Shown: positions 47,167-60,430, numbered from the stretch's first letter. The stretch is 64,000 bases of DNA from Cloeon dipterum (GCF_949628265.1 NC_088787.1:10840501-10904500), one strand, 5' to 3'. The notes: generated by a model from the letters alone, not told the origin. Numbers and translations are program-made.

Positions 47167-47499
47167 AATTGCAACGTTTATGTTAAGAATTGATTGATTC
47201 CTTGTTAATATTCGTCTATTGCAGTAAGATCAAATTTTACAAGTTCCTTTCAACAAATTTACTTTTGATTAAAAAAAATTGCATGTTTGCCTTTAAAGCA
47301 ACCATTTAATCGTTTGAAATTTTTTAAATAACCCTCAATGGCCATTTAAATTTAAATGGTGGTGACAGCAGGAGTCTCACATCAGTCCTCGGTCATTTTT
47401 AGCCGTTCATGTTTACAGTTTTTAAATTAAAACGATAGGGACTACTTCACTATTTACTATGATACAAGAAGTTAACTCTCATGCGATTCGTATTCTTAT

Positions 47500-48090
47500 T
47501 CTTTCCATTCATTATCCAGCAGGGGCAAAGCAAATTCGGGAAATTTGCGAGTGAGCGAGCCCGCTCCTAGTGGCGGACTGCCAAACCACCTGTGCTTTAA
47601 ACGCCGAGGCAGCGCGCGCGGCTCCTGGCGGTGGTATCGGCAAGCTGTGGAGAGAGGGGCGGAGTAGCTCGGCTGCTGAGCTGACTGAATTGACTGACTG
47701 TTGTGTGCGAGCGAGAGCAAGCAGTGCCAGGATTTGTGCTTCCCCCGTTCGCCCCCCGAGTTTTTCCAGCGTCGCGGACGCGAAAGGTGCCTGCACCCGG
47801 GCCAGGTCGCATGCTGTGAGGGCAGCCAGGAGCCGTTCGGATTACCTTTGGACGCACGCCAGCTGCAGCAGACGAGTGAGTCAACACAGAACACGGTGTT
47901 CGCACACATCTGTCCCGATTGTGTCCCTGCTGCCCCCGGGCCCGTCCGGCCGCCGGGGTTCGAGGCCAGCGTTCGGTTCGCAGGGTCGGACGGCCGCCGG
48001 GGGCCGCCGAAGTGCCCCCGCGGCCTCGCGTCGGGTGCCGCCGCCGCCGCCTTCTCGCCAGGTTCAAGGTCAAGCGGCGCTCAGGTGAAA
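47500..48090 (+). promoter_or_regulatory. GC-rich island, possible promoter and leader exon
   Basis: A sharp rise in GC and CpG within AT-rich surroundings. Long open frames occur in several phases on both strands, which is a composition effect, and none resembles a known protein. Possible splice donors are GTGAGT near 47875 and CAG|GTGAAA near 48084. Together these suggest a transcription start with a non-coding first exon, perhaps for syndapin 12.5 kb downstream. This is inference. Confidence 0.3.
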
Positions 48091-51000
48091 AACAAAATGA
48101 TGCCGCGCGCGCGGTCAGGTGGAATTTTGCGTGGCATTCCTGGCCGAATGAAGCAGCCGCTTAATTGGCGGCCAATTAACGCCGTGTTGCGCTTTTTGCC
48201 TGTGAATCGACAGGCGACAATTCTCGCCCACTCGCTTTTTCTCGCCTCAGGCACCTTGACGGACCTTTATTTAAACCTTCTCCGCGAAGAGTTCAATTTA
48301 CATCATACGCAGTGTCCGGAGTTTGTAGTAATATTTAATATTTTACATTATGCAATTGGATCTGGAGGTGCCCGACCCTGAGGACGTTATCAGGTGGCAC
48401 GCTGCTACTTGTATATATATATGGCGGTGCGTGATGTGGGTCGCAGTTACGATTATGTATTTCATTCTTGATGACGTTTTCCTGAGCTCGTTTGAGTCGG
48501 GGGCTGTAACAAAGCGAGAATTCCATCGATTCGGTCGCCTCCGAGATAAGATAAGAGAGGAAGAGAGAAAAATTACCTCTCTTTGTGGAAGAGCGAGTCT
48601 AAAACACGGTATTACCAATCAATTTAACACTCGTAATTAATTGTTTTCGTTCAGAACTGAGTTTTTTAAACGTCTGAAGCAATTAATTATTATAAATATT
48701 CAACTAAATGGCCAATATTTATTTTCCCCCGGCCTTGATTTTGACCCACATTTTTCGCCTGATAAGCAGACTCTTGCTTGCGCTCGGTGTACACACACTC
48801 AAAATTAAATGGTCGCGGAAAGGGAGAGCGTGTTGTCGCCGTTGAAATTCATTGACCCAGTTGGAGACAAAAGAGGCTCTTTACCTCGTCAACGATGCCA
48901 GTTAGCACTAAAGAAAGGCTTCTGGAGTTCATTGAATAACAAAACGGGCTGCTTTTGCATACATAAATTCGGATTGCTGCCCAAAAATGCTGCCTTGACA
49001 GTTAATGGGCCTTTTGAACGGAAAACAAGAGGCTTTAATTACCGCACTTTTTAAAATACAGTCTATTCATAATATATTTTTTGTTTCATTTGCGTATAAG
49101 TTATCGTTTTAAATAATTCATTTTTTATTTTCGGCATTTGAAAGTAGAAAATAGTCGTGGTAATTGCCCGACTTGATTTTCTTTCTTTTTTTAACTCTTT
49201 TTACTAACTGCGGTTGTCTCGTGGGCTTGAGAATTTTAACAATCGCGTTCGCCGGTTAAAATAAACGACCGAGTTGGCGAATGAAAGAAAGAACGAAAAG
49301 AGCAGCAGCAGGATGAAAATAATGCAAATTTTGTACGCCTTCCCGCGCGTTAACGAAGCCTCACTCGCGACCTAATAACCTTTTCAGTTTCGTCTTTTCT
49401 TTTTCTTGCTCGATCTGTCGGCGCCGAAAATGAAATTGCGACCAGGAATTTAAACAAGCACAACAATAAATTCTATTGCATTAAGAAAATTAACAGCTCC
49501 TCTGTTTGTTTGTTATTTTATTCGCAATATTTCTGGTTGGATTTGCGTGCAGACGTTATGAGTCTGGGATAAGACGAACTAACTCGACCTATTCGGCTTG
49601 GAACGCGAGAAGTGCAGCTGTGGGAAAGCTGAAAAACAACGGCGCTTGCGAGATGGCACGGAAAGAAAGAGACGCGCGAGTTATAAACTGACTGCAGCAG
49701 CAGCAGCTCTTTTACCGCTCAAAGGATTCCGTTAAAGTAATTATGCCCGCCAAATAATATTAATTATTCGCCTCCTCGCCGACTTGGAAAATTGTTATCG
49801 CTATGATTTATTTCGTTCTTTTTCACACGGATTTCCAATTATTATTCTTTACACTAAAAATCAATTTAAAATATAAAATTTAGAGCCGGTTCTTTTTCGC
49901 ATAAATTTTCAGAGCTGTCTCGAAATGGAAATTACTAACCAAGACAATTAAAATAAATTATACAAAAATTGCCATTGAACCAACGTTTATTAAAGTTTAA
50001 AAAAACCTTTCGGCTTAAGTGTTAAATTTTATTTTATTTTCTGTCCTGGGAAAGCATCCCTCTAACTCTCTGGTGCTCCGTTTTGGTTTCACGGCCGGAC
50101 CGAGTGTGGCTGCGCAGGTCGGTGGCCAGGTGCCGTACCTCGTACCTCGCCGATGAATGGCACTCGAGCCTTCCGAGAAGAGACGCAGGCGCCGCTGGTC
50201 GTCCGATAGGTCGTAAATGTACGTGTAATTATCACCGAAGGCTGCGGTTGCGTCACATCCAAAATGAAATGAGAGAAGGACAGGCCGTTGACCTTTGTGC
50301 CCGCCTCAAAACAAATAACGCCGGCCAGCGTGGAACGTGGAACAGGTGTTTGAGCCGCGCCGTCACGCTAATTATCCGTGCTAGATAATTACTATATATG
50401 AGAGCTGCTTGGATTCGGTGGCTTTAAATGCAAATAAATTAGTTGGACTTGTGGCGTCAACATTTTTTTTTAAATTTCCGCTCGTAGAATTGCTGCAATG
50501 AGATTGATTTTTACATCAACATGATGAGTGGATTTTTATATTAGTCGATTGAAGCGATTCATTGAACTTGCAAGGAAACCTCGTATACCGGCTGAAATTA
50601 ATTTTTAATTAATGAAGACACGTAGACGTTCATGTAATTAGAAGAAAATGACCAATGAACGGTTTCTTGTACCAAATAAATATGAGCTATGGAGTCTCAA
50701 GGAGATTCCCATGTTAATATTTTTTTTTAATTCGCAATTTTGGTCAAATCATTGTGATATTTGGTATGCAGGAGCGGACTCTCTGTTATTTTAACTATTA
50801 TTCACGAATTTTTAATATATTTTACACTTCGCTCAGTAAGGAGCTTGTTTCTTTCGAATGGATTGAAATATTTTTATTTGAACTGCTTCAGAATTATTTT
50901 TACTAAATTAATATTGAATTTCGTATTTACTGTTTTTCAATATTTAATTTGAAAAAACAAGCAAATTTTACCAGCTTTCAGAATATATATTATTTCATAG

Positions 51001-52157
51001 TTATAAGTTATTAGTAATTGTTATTAAAATTATAATTCCGAATTATTGGCCCGAAGTAACCCCAGTTGAAAATTAATAGGTTTTTCAGATATTTTAAAAT
51101 GATCCACCAATTCAACAATTGATTTGGCTCTTCAAGAAGAATTAGTTTGGAATTTTTCTGCTTAATTTAGATGAAATACTAAAATCATAGACAATATTTT
51201 TTAGTGAGACATGTCGATTAGTGGTTCATTTTAGACATTCCAATTTTCCATAAGTTAAAATAAACAAATGTTTTCAAAATTTTAACCGTAGGCCAAAAAA
51301 CTAAACGATAATATTTCCTAGTTTTTACAAACTGACACAAAAAAAATGTTTTCAACGAAAATCTGAACAATAAAAGAGAACTTATTTTTTGACATGTTTT
51401 CCCAATGAAAATTTTATCAACGTTTTTGTACTTCGACCTAATCCTTTTGCCGATAATTTAAGTAAAGCTTGCACGGATAACGCGGTATCAAATCCACTTT
51501 AATCACAGGGAATTAGTCACGCGTCACATTCCAAATTGAAGCGTTTGATAAAGGATTGCAGCAATCAGATTTTTGTCAACCGTCAACGCAGATGCAACGT
51601 GGCCACTCTCTTAGTCCTTTCTCCATTATTCGTGCAGCGCCTTTTTCAAAGCCAATCAGTGATCCGTGAGGCAGGGACAGTATGGAAATGCGTCGTTCAT
51701 TTCCCTTTTGCGCGCAGATGAATCGATTTGTCGCATTTTCCCTTGTGCTGCACGTTGGGTCACGTGTGTGCACGCGACTCTTATTACGGGCATAGTAATG
51801 CACAAATTTAATGCGCGGCACGTGAGCCCGCGAAGAAGCCGACAAACGACGCCCGGCAATGGCTTAGGTGCGGCGTGCCAGCAAAAACAGCCACTTTTAC
51901 GCTTTTCAAATTTCACACTCGGTCGATCCGCGCCACCCAACCATCGATCCATCGGGTGGTGCGAGCCGACCGACGCAAAATGCAGCAGACACGCGCCCAA
52001 CGCGGCCCTATATATCACCTGAGTTGGGCAAAACTCAAAACTGCTGTTGAAAATGAAAAAAAAATCGAAAAAATTGAAACTCTTTGTTGAGATTTTTTAT
52101 TTAGAGTCCTGACACTTGTTGGAGGAAGAGAGTGATGGAAGAAAAAAAGAACCAAAT
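48091..52157. other. Non-genic stretch left of MITE copy 2
   Basis: About 4 kb with no supported gene. Short open frames (for example 48809-49054 plus) show no family resemblance. A GC-richer patch at 51640-52020 carries overlapping frames on both strands and TATATA near 52010, possibly regulatory. Confidence 0.35.
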
Positions 52158-52297
52158 CGTCCTGGTCCCGGCAAAATTGCGTAACTTTCAACAACCAAAC
52201 GCGAATTTCCTTGTTGCAAGAAAAGGTCAACAATCAATTCGACAATGAAAATTTGGGTGTTTGTTGAACGTTGCGCAATTTTGCCAGGACCAGGACG
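52158..52297. mobile_element. 140-bp TIR element, copy 2 (inverted relative to copy 1)
   Basis: The left end CGTCCTGGTCCCGGCAAAAT and the reverse complement of the right end CGTCCTGGTCCTGGCAAAAT differ at one of 20 positions. AAAT flanks both sides (52154-52157 and 52298-52301), a 4-bp direct repeat that differs from that of copy 1, so the two are independent insertions. Confidence 0.82.
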
Positions 52298-54213
52298 AAA
52301 TATGAAATGAGAGATGAACACGGAAAAAAATCAGGGTAGTCCGTATTTTTTTTTAATTTATAATATTCCTTATTTAAATAATTAAAAGGTTAATAAATTG
52401 AAATTCAATATATATAATATGATTGTATTGCATGGAATTTAAGCTAACATTTAAATGTATTGAATAAAACTAGTTTAAATATTTTAAATTTGAATTAATA
52501 AATCTTATGAGCCACGAACCCTCACCTTGAACACAACTAATCGAAATAATTCTACTCCAATTAAAAAAAGCAGTTTTCAAAGAAAAAAAATTAAAAAAAC
52601 AGTATTTACAATAAAAATTCATGTCTTCCAATTATGAGGATAATTCGACCCGGAGATTTTCCCATTTAAATCTCATTTTTATCTGACAGCGAGACTGTTT
52701 CCAATCAATGCACGCGCAACGCGAATGAATGGCCGCACAGCTCGTTTTTATAGATAGAAAGCAGCTGGCCGAGTGAAAAGAGCCAGCCTGTGCATCGGAC
52801 AAACAAGCATTTTTTGAACGATCCCTATGAGAACGCGAATTCATTCATCACGTTTGGTTTGGTCGCAAGAAAGAAAGAAATGATGCAAAGTGGGCCGATC
52901 GTTCCACTAGCCGACGCGAAAATGGAAAAGGAAAACAACTCGGCACGGGTGATAACGAGCCTCGTCTCACGGCCGGTCACCTTATCGTAGCTTCCATTTC
53001 TCCATTTATTGCTCTAAATTCGTTACGACATTTCTTTCAGCTGGTTTATGAGGTCTGTTGCAATATTCAGTAGTTTATTTATTATTTTTACGGGTTTATC
53101 CATTGAAATCAGTCAGAATTGAGTAGAAAATTCATCCATGTCGTAAAATTTGACTAAAAATTCCTCCCGTACGACCTATTTTTATGTTTTGTTCAATATG
53201 AAATCCAGCGACTCCCCACGGGTAGTTTAAACACCGTCAAATCTTGTTGCCTAAATGGCTTTGGGGTCGGAACGAGCCGGTTTTTTTTATGGAGTTGCTG
53301 ATTAAAGTTCAGGAAACGCCTCGAGAATATGGTGAAAAGGGGGCAGTGGTGGATCGATGCTGCTCCAAATTGCCGTGCGGGGGTGCTAAATGAACTCCCT
53401 TGGAAAGGAAAAAAATATAAATCATTTGACGTATAAGAAAAATTTATTGAAGTTGTTTTTTATTACTTGTTTTTTTAAAAATTAAAAACATTCTTATCTA
53501 ATCTTACTAACGGCAAATAATTTAAATTATTATTACTTTTTTTAAATATCACGGTGATTTTTATTTTAAATTTTCGCTTGTGGGGAGCAACTCGAATGTA
53601 GCTTGATGCTGCACGAGATGCAACATTCTTCCGTTTTATTTGCCTGACAAAGAGGCTGTTGAGGCGGATTTATGTCTCTCTGTGGCACCGTGTCCGCATC
53701 GATTCGGTGGTGCCCGTGGATCGAAGCACTTGTCTTGCGCCGCTTGCTGCACGAGAAACGAACGAGCCTTGCATTCCACCGAGCTGGAAGCCGACCGTCC
53801 GCAGGAAGGAAGGATAAAAAGGGTAGCTGCGTTCGTTATTCGTCGCGAAAATCGATCGAGTTGACGACGAGAGTGACTGTGTGAGTGTGTGGGAATGGGG
53901 CCGCTACCGCCGCACTCGTCGTGCAAACAAATAGTGCGCTCGTCGACTCAAGAGAAGAGGAAGAGACAATGCGTGACGGAAAATACTGAAAAGGCTTGTC
54001 ACCAGGAATTAACTAACCACTTCCCGCTCGAATTGATATCGGTTATTTCTGTATGGAGACGCGGAAATTTATAAAAATGAATCAGTAAAAGAACATTATT
54101 TAAAATTTCAAAATTTATCCACTGAAGAATTCCCAGATTATTTTGCCCTTCTAAATTGCAATAAAGCTAAAATTTCTGGTAAAAAAGGGTCCAAAATTTT
54201 GAATGCAAATCTG

Positions 54214-54268
54214 TCTCCCTATTGAAAATCAAGATTATTTATTTTATCAGAAGGGAAATTCGCCTCTA
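54214..54268. repeat. Diverged dispersed repeat, segment 1
   Basis: Shares CTCCCTATTGAAAATCA plus later GAAGGGAA with 55334-55384, and more weakly with the segment near 59705. It looks like an old, unclassified repeat family. Confidence 0.4.
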
Positions 54269-55333
54269 AATTTGTACTTGCAACGAATAAAAATCAAGCG
54301 AATAAATAATTAACCCAATCTGAAATTTCTCTTTTGGTCTTAATTTGATTATTAAGCATTTTAAAGTTCAATTATTGGTCAATTCCATCAACAATAAATT
54401 CAATGGACCATTTATTAGAGCCAACAATGCAAATTTTTTGTTATTTCTTGTCCTATAAAAATCCAATGCACTGAACAACCAGGAAAATACCGAAAATACA
54501 TATATTTATCAATGAATTTGATAGCGAGTATAAATAGAATCTGACCAAGACGGGAATACTCAGATTTATTTCCCTCTGGCGCATCAGCACCTCATTAAAA
54601 GCAATTATTCGCATTGGGCCGAGCAGCATTATTTCCCGCAAAAGTAAAAGCGATAAATCGAGCGTGCAGTGCATTTTGGCGCTCGGCCAGCGTTCTTTTG
54701 TGTTCGGTTGCATAAAATCCACTGCGAAATAATGGAAATAATGCTATCACTCTTATTCTTTGCCAATGAAGAGCATAAAATCAGCCGCTAAATCGGCGGA
54801 AACGTCGTCTGCCCTTGAGAGGAACGGCTTGAAATTGTGCACTTTCGCCGCGGCGGACGCGTCTTCTTGTCCTAGGTCGGCGACGAAGCAAACAGGCTGC
54901 GATTGTCGTCAGGTGAAAGTTCACGCGGCGGCAGGAGGACAGGTGCGCGCGCTCTCGTTCGTCCCGATGAATAATTCATGATGACGGACGGACGAATCTA
55001 GACTGCAGCATTTTCACCAGACCCGCGTTTGCAATCATTTCATCGCCAAGTGGTCGCTCTTCCGGCTCACAAAGCCAAAACGAAGCTTTGTCCTCACTAA
55101 AAATGCTATCAAATTGGAACAAATTCAATTGTTCGACAGCCTAATCCGAGCGGGGACTATATTATAGGAACTGTATCTGTACTAAAAAATTGGGAAATAT
55201 CAGTCCTATCTTTGCCTAAAATAATTTATAAAAGTTGAGAAAGAGCGCTTAGGTAACGTTTTCCCAGGTTGCCTTTTAAATTTTTGAGAGAATCGGTGAC
55301 AATTTTCGCATGAAAATCAAGCGGTGAGCACTG

Positions 55334-55384
55334 CCTCCCTATTGAAAATCAGGATTTATTTCACCTGAAGGGAACATTACACAC
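55334..55384. repeat. Diverged dispersed repeat, segment 2
   Basis: Matches segment 1 in the same orientation. Just upstream, GCGGTGAGCACTG resembles GCGATGAGCACTG at about 59699, so the repeat unit extends beyond the aligned core. Ends not defined. Confidence 0.4.
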
Positions 55385-55548
55385 GATGGGCAACGAAAGG
55401 AATCGAAATCAAGCAAAAACCATTGAAAAACCGTCCAATTTTTCGATAAATTTGGCCAAATCCATAATTTAACTGATTTTACTGTTGCACATTGTTGCCG
55501 ATTAATTGTAATTAGACTCTATAAATGACTTCTAATATCATAGCTTAA

Positions 55549-55979
55549 AGAGGAATGATACTGGAAAAGCCTGGAAAATGCTTGTTGCCAATGCATAAAC
55601 TCATCCCTTAGGATTCAGTTAAAGCCTAAATTGACCTAAGGAGCGCTGTAATTTTTTGAGAAAATTGGCTGGAAAGTTACCGTGCGTTTCAAATGGTAAT
55701 GGCTGTCTCCTTACTTGAAATCCGATTTAATTTCAAAACCAAGAGTTTCCCCAATAAGTGGCATACACCGTTGAACAGATCTCGACGAGAGGAATCGGAA
55801 TATGCCAAGAAAATAAGTTCAAGCACTGTAAATTTTGGAGAAAATTGGCAAAATTTGAATTTTTACTGTAGGAAGGTCTTTTTTATTATTGCAAATTGTA
55901 TTAAAATTGTTTATCGATCAATTGTTTAAGGCATCCAACAATTTAAATCATTTTAATTGTTGCCCAGTATCATTCCACT
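55549..55979. mobile_element. TTAA-flanked MITE, copy B (piggyBac-like)
   Basis: A 431-bp element with ends AGAGGAATGATACTGG and (right end, reverse complement) AGTGGAATGATACTGG, flanked by TTAA at 55545-55548 and 55980-55983. It is the inverse-orientation relative of 43436-43870, with internal landmarks such as CAGATCTCGACGAGAGGAAT shared in reverse complement. Open frames inside it are fortuitous. Confidence 0.85.
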
Positions 55980-56576
55980 TTAAAATACAAAAGTCGTTTA
56001 CTGTTGTCCTGTGATGAGCCACATTTACATTTCGAAAAATTCAGCTTCAACCTTTATTTCCAGTTAAATAATGCGGATGAGTTGGTGATTTGTCACTTTG
56101 TTTGCGTGCACGGCAAAGTCTGCAGTTGCGAAAACTCGTGCTCTCCACTTGGCCAGCTGATCCCGCCGGGATTTGTGTGCATGCGGCTGCAGAAAATCAA
56201 TACGTTTCTTCGTGGTTAGGTCACACAACACAATTAGAACTATCATTTCACAAAAACATTCTTAAATTAACTGTTCTATTATTTTTCAGTTAATTATTTT
56301 TAATTAACAAAAATTTGTTTTCCGCTGACGTTATCTATCAGGGCCGTTAATTTGAAATGCTTCTAAACCCCCCCAAAAGCACTAAATCTACTTTGGCCTT
56401 TAGTAACAGTTTAACCAGCCATTTCATTAGTTTGGTGAGTAGATTTTGGTACCTAATTTGTCTTTTCCGGAGCAAAGTGCGTGTGGACGGAAGAAAAAAA
56501 TCGGTGTGTTGTGCTTTTTGGTAAGAGAAGAGATCGATCGAGGCGTGGTTCGGCTTTGTTGCACAGCTGTTCATGT

Positions 56577-56968
56577 TCAGTTCACTCTCGAGAGAGCCGA
56601 CCTTTCGTTCTTTCTTTCTTCGCGACGAACAAATAAATCATGGCTGCTGCTGCAGCGGTCGAGACGAAAGTGAAAACTGATCGGCGAATCCGTCCACGCA
56701 CACACGCCGCCGCCAAATTTAGAAACGCCGCCAAACTCGAAGCGCCGACGCCTTGCCTCATTTGCAACTTGCACAATCGTTTATGCAACTCATTGTCGCG
56801 GCTGGCGAATTGGCGTTTTCAATGTCTGCTCCGAATTTTCGACCCATCGGAATTTTTCAAGGCGATCGCGTGAGAGAAGACGTGCGGAGAGATGCACGCC
56901 AGCTCGAGATGGAATTCGGTGGCTGGCGAAAGAGCGTCTCTCCTTTTCGGGCAAAAACGAGACGACAA
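56577..56968 (+). promoter_or_regulatory. Candidate promoter and non-coding leader exon
   Basis: A perfect insect-type initiator TCAGTT (56577-56582) is followed by a GAGA palindrome CTCTCGAGAGAG (56585-56596). A strong donor ACAA|GTAAGT occurs at 56968/56969. The intervening 390 nt could be a leader exon spliced to the acceptor at 60520 upstream of the syndapin ATG. No transcript evidence is available. Confidence 0.35.
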
Positions 56969-57462
56969 GTAAGTGGCCAAGGTCGAGTCGAAAAGGACGA
57001 AAATCGATCGAGCGAGGCACGTGGCCGCCAATCAGCTGGTGATCCGCGCGTCGTGCCAAATAATCTCGCCACACACGCACTCTGCCAAAATAGAAGGCGA
57101 CAGGGTGCAGTCGCCAGAGACCGGAAAGGGTTCGACAAACTCAGTGAAACTTTTCCTCGTTCGATCAGCTGATAGCTTATTTTTTTATTCCAAGCCAGAC
57201 ACAATACCATTAACCTTAGTTTGATTTCTCTTTAGTCGAGGATAAATTTTATTTCGTCTGAAATGATTGCTTTTAGAGAAATTATTCAGCAACTGTTGCA
57301 AAAGCCAGGAAATTTTCACGCCTGACCTGTAATTTTAATGGATGTTTTTGAAAACTAATTGCTTAACGATCAGTTAATTAGTTAATATTTTGGAAAGTGT
57401 GAAATAATGCGCCTACTTGGCACTCTCGCCGGAATATTCGGGAGGCGGCACCGTCGGCCGCC

Positions 57463-57666
57463 CATTCAGACCGACTGCCGTTTACTCGAGTCCAGACCTC
57501 AGCTGTGAAGTGCAGCACACAAGCAGTCTGTACAGTGCTTTTTGGCGAATCGAGCCAAAAGGGAGGAGCGGCCGCAGCCGCGGGTTATTTGCGGAAACGA
57601 GCCCGACGCCAAGAGTCACTCCGGCATTGCGCCTTCGATAATTTGTCCGTTGAAATGCACGCACAG
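57463..57666 (+). promoter_or_regulatory. Second candidate leader exon upstream of syndapin
   Basis: A GC-rich patch with an initiator-like TTCAGACC near 57465 and a donor CACAG|GTAACT near 57666. Any ATG in it would be out of frame with syndapin if spliced to 60521. Weak evidence. Confidence 0.22.
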
Positions 57667-60430
57667 GTAACTTCCCTTTCTCCCTGACCCATAGTTGAAT
57701 TCTTAAATTCAGTTATTTCTAATTTCCTGCAACATTTAAAAATAGATTCGATAGTTTAAACCTGGGCTGGAGTACCCATCATTTAACCGGCTTTATAGGG
57801 ATGAACGTCTGGCGTTTTTCACAATAAAAAAGATAGCCAAAAGCCTCTCTGCGGCTTCTTGGGCCTCATGTTATCCGCTTGGTAGTATTATAGGGACCTA
57901 GTGAACTACGTGCTGACTATGAAAAATAAAATTATTCGAAATTTCGGATTTGTGATTATTTGCCATCGCGGCTGACGCAGAAAAAGACCGGAACCGCCGC
58001 ATAGGTGCCCTCATACACACTCGTGGGCGTGTCGGTTCATGAAATAATGAAACGCGGCTGTAGCTCTATGAAACAACTCTTCCTTACTTCCTCTCATTAT
58101 CCCGTTTATACCGACTGTTGATTTGTTCCCACACGTCGCGCCACACCGAAAAACATGAATTAATTGCCCGTGCGTCGAATAGACACATTCACAACGCAGC
58201 AAGCGAGAATGTTGAATTTAAAAACTCAATAATATAGGTTTTGTTTTTTGGTCCTTGTGTTTTTCGGTATTTTTTACCTTCCTGTTTTTCTGATTAGATA
58301 ATTGTTACCTTTGAATCGAGTTAAATAACTTGTTTTGTTGACCTATTTCCACAGCACATAACTTTGCATCTGTTTGATTCTTTGATTGATATGTCTGATA
58401 ATTCGTTTTGAAAAATATTTCTCCGTCATTCGAGCTCATCAGGCAGAGCCAGTTTCTATTTTTAAACATGCTCAAAGGTTTGATTCAGACCAGTTTAAAT
58501 GTGAGTTTGTTCACCCTGTCAGTCGATAATTGATATAAAATTTTGAAACAAGCAATTCCTTCTTGAATTTGATCCGCTTCACGTTGGGAGGCTGTGAAAT
58601 ATTTTGAGAGATTCACACTCGATTGAATTCTTTTGTCGTGTTCGAGCCGCGAAAATAATTGCTGCCACGCAATTCTCGCCGCTCTATTATTTATTTTCGC
58701 GACTTGTTAACAAACGGAATGAAACGCAACCGCCGGAACGCATCTTATTTTTGTTCATCGGCGCGGTTTGGCCATTTTTTGCATTTGACAGCATTTTTCG
58801 TGTGCGCAGAGGAAGCTTGTTAATTATGCTGACGCTCGAGTGTCGCTTTCTTTCGGCCGCGACTGTGAGCGTAATTGAAGCTGATTCAATTCAATTGGAA
58901 AAGTCGGCAAAAAGAGGCAATGTCGCGCACGACCGAGTTCACTGAACCGCAATCCCATCTCTGGCCAAGCTTTCTGCTTTATTTCCCTCATGCGGTGGTC
59001 TCTCACGAAACATCTGTGATCTGTGATCTGTGACAACCGGAAAGTCATCATGAGGATCATCGCTTTACTTTTATTTTAAATCACACGGTTCAAAGGGTAA
59101 AATTTTATTGCGTGTAGAAAAATGTAGGTCAAATTTAAAATTAATTTAAATAATTTTAAAATGTGATTATCGTGAAAATCGAACACTTCTTGCAAAGGAG
59201 GAAATCTGCGATGAGAGAGCAACTCGCTGAAAGAAGCGGCTTATTCTGTCGGTGCGCGTGCGTTTGGCCGTCGGCGATCGGAGAGTACGGCATTCCTGGC
59301 CGGCAACTCACTCTGCCGTGACCTGACCCTGGGGACGCAGCTAGCTGCTCCTCTCCGCAGAAGCACCACCTGCTGCCGTTCCCTGAAAATGCCGACGCGG
59401 AAATGGGGAATAGTTAGACTCAACAGTCAACACCGAGGCTCGGATTTCGCGCGGTTGTTATTGTCGTTGCAAGTACATTCGCAAACAAGCGTCTTGCTTA
59501 TCGCCGCTTCTAGTAGAACTCTGACGAAAGGGGAAAATAATGCCGGCTATTTATAAGTTATCAATTCCGAGAAACAGCATACGGTTGATCAAAATTTTTA
59601 TGGCTTTTAGGCGGTGTTAATCGAAAGAGGATTTGTACTGGAAAATGCTACTCTAAAAATTGGTTGCCGTTTAAATTTCTAGGAAAATCGGCACCAAAGC
59701 GATGAGCACTGTTTCCTTATTAAAAAGAAGGATTGGATATTTACATACATCATAAATTCGCCCACCGTCAAGCGAAAATGTTTTTTGCAAACCGGTAAAA
59801 TTGGCAAATTGTTAAATTTAACGATTTCACTATTGCAAACACTTAAATTTAATTTCAATCCACTTGTAGTTGGTGACCCTCTCATTCAGCAATAAATGAT
59901 CTTTTAAAATTTTAAAATAGGTTCAGAAACTCTGATTCCAAATTTAATGTTTTGAATCATTCAAAAAATGAAAGTTTTACCTGAAAATTACTTGTTTTGG
60001 ATGACGCAAGAAGTGATGTTGTCCATGTTATTCATATTAAATATAAATTGCAATCATCTCACCGTTAATTACTAAATAGTACGATAGATCTATTGGCAGA
60101 GAGGCAAACAAGTCTCCAGTCGAGGCCAAGTGCAGCTCAACATCTCGCTGGGCAGCGATAAAAGCGTCCCAATCGACCCCTTTAGAGAGTGACTACACTC
60201 GGAGATTGTCCACCTCTCATTGTCAGATGATAATCGGAAAATGACTCAGAGCACACACACAAAATCACATTACAATTGCATCATTGACATGCTTGTTACT
60301 ACAATATTATTGACAACAATTCGCGCTGGTATCGCTGCCGGCATTTTCCGGCGTGCTATTTGTCACCTTTGTTTGCGACAAAAGCGAGAGTGCGCGCGGT
60401 TATCTAATCGGCGCGGCGGAGAGGAATTTG

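Larger units (their letters stand above)
52302..55544. other. Non-genic stretch with promoter-like patches
   Basis: About 3.2 kb without a recognisable gene. A TATA-like GGATAAAAAGGG near 53812 lies in a GC-richer patch with a possible GTGAGT donor near 53880. Another GC-rich patch at 54780-54980 has donor-like CAG|GTGAAA and CAG|GTGCGC. Diverged repeat segments lie near 54214 and 55334. Confidence 0.35.

Noticed and set aside
47597-48381. Frames of 158-226 aa on both strands
   Set aside because: Overlapping frames in several phases are expected in CpG-rich DNA; none resembles a protein family.
51656-52022. Mirror frames of 118-120 aa on the two strands
   Set aside because: Equal openness on both strands indicates a composition effect; no homology recognised.
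56753-57172. 139-aa plus-strand frame
   Set aside because: Low-complexity Arg-rich sequence within the candidate leader region; a strong donor at 56968 interrupts it.
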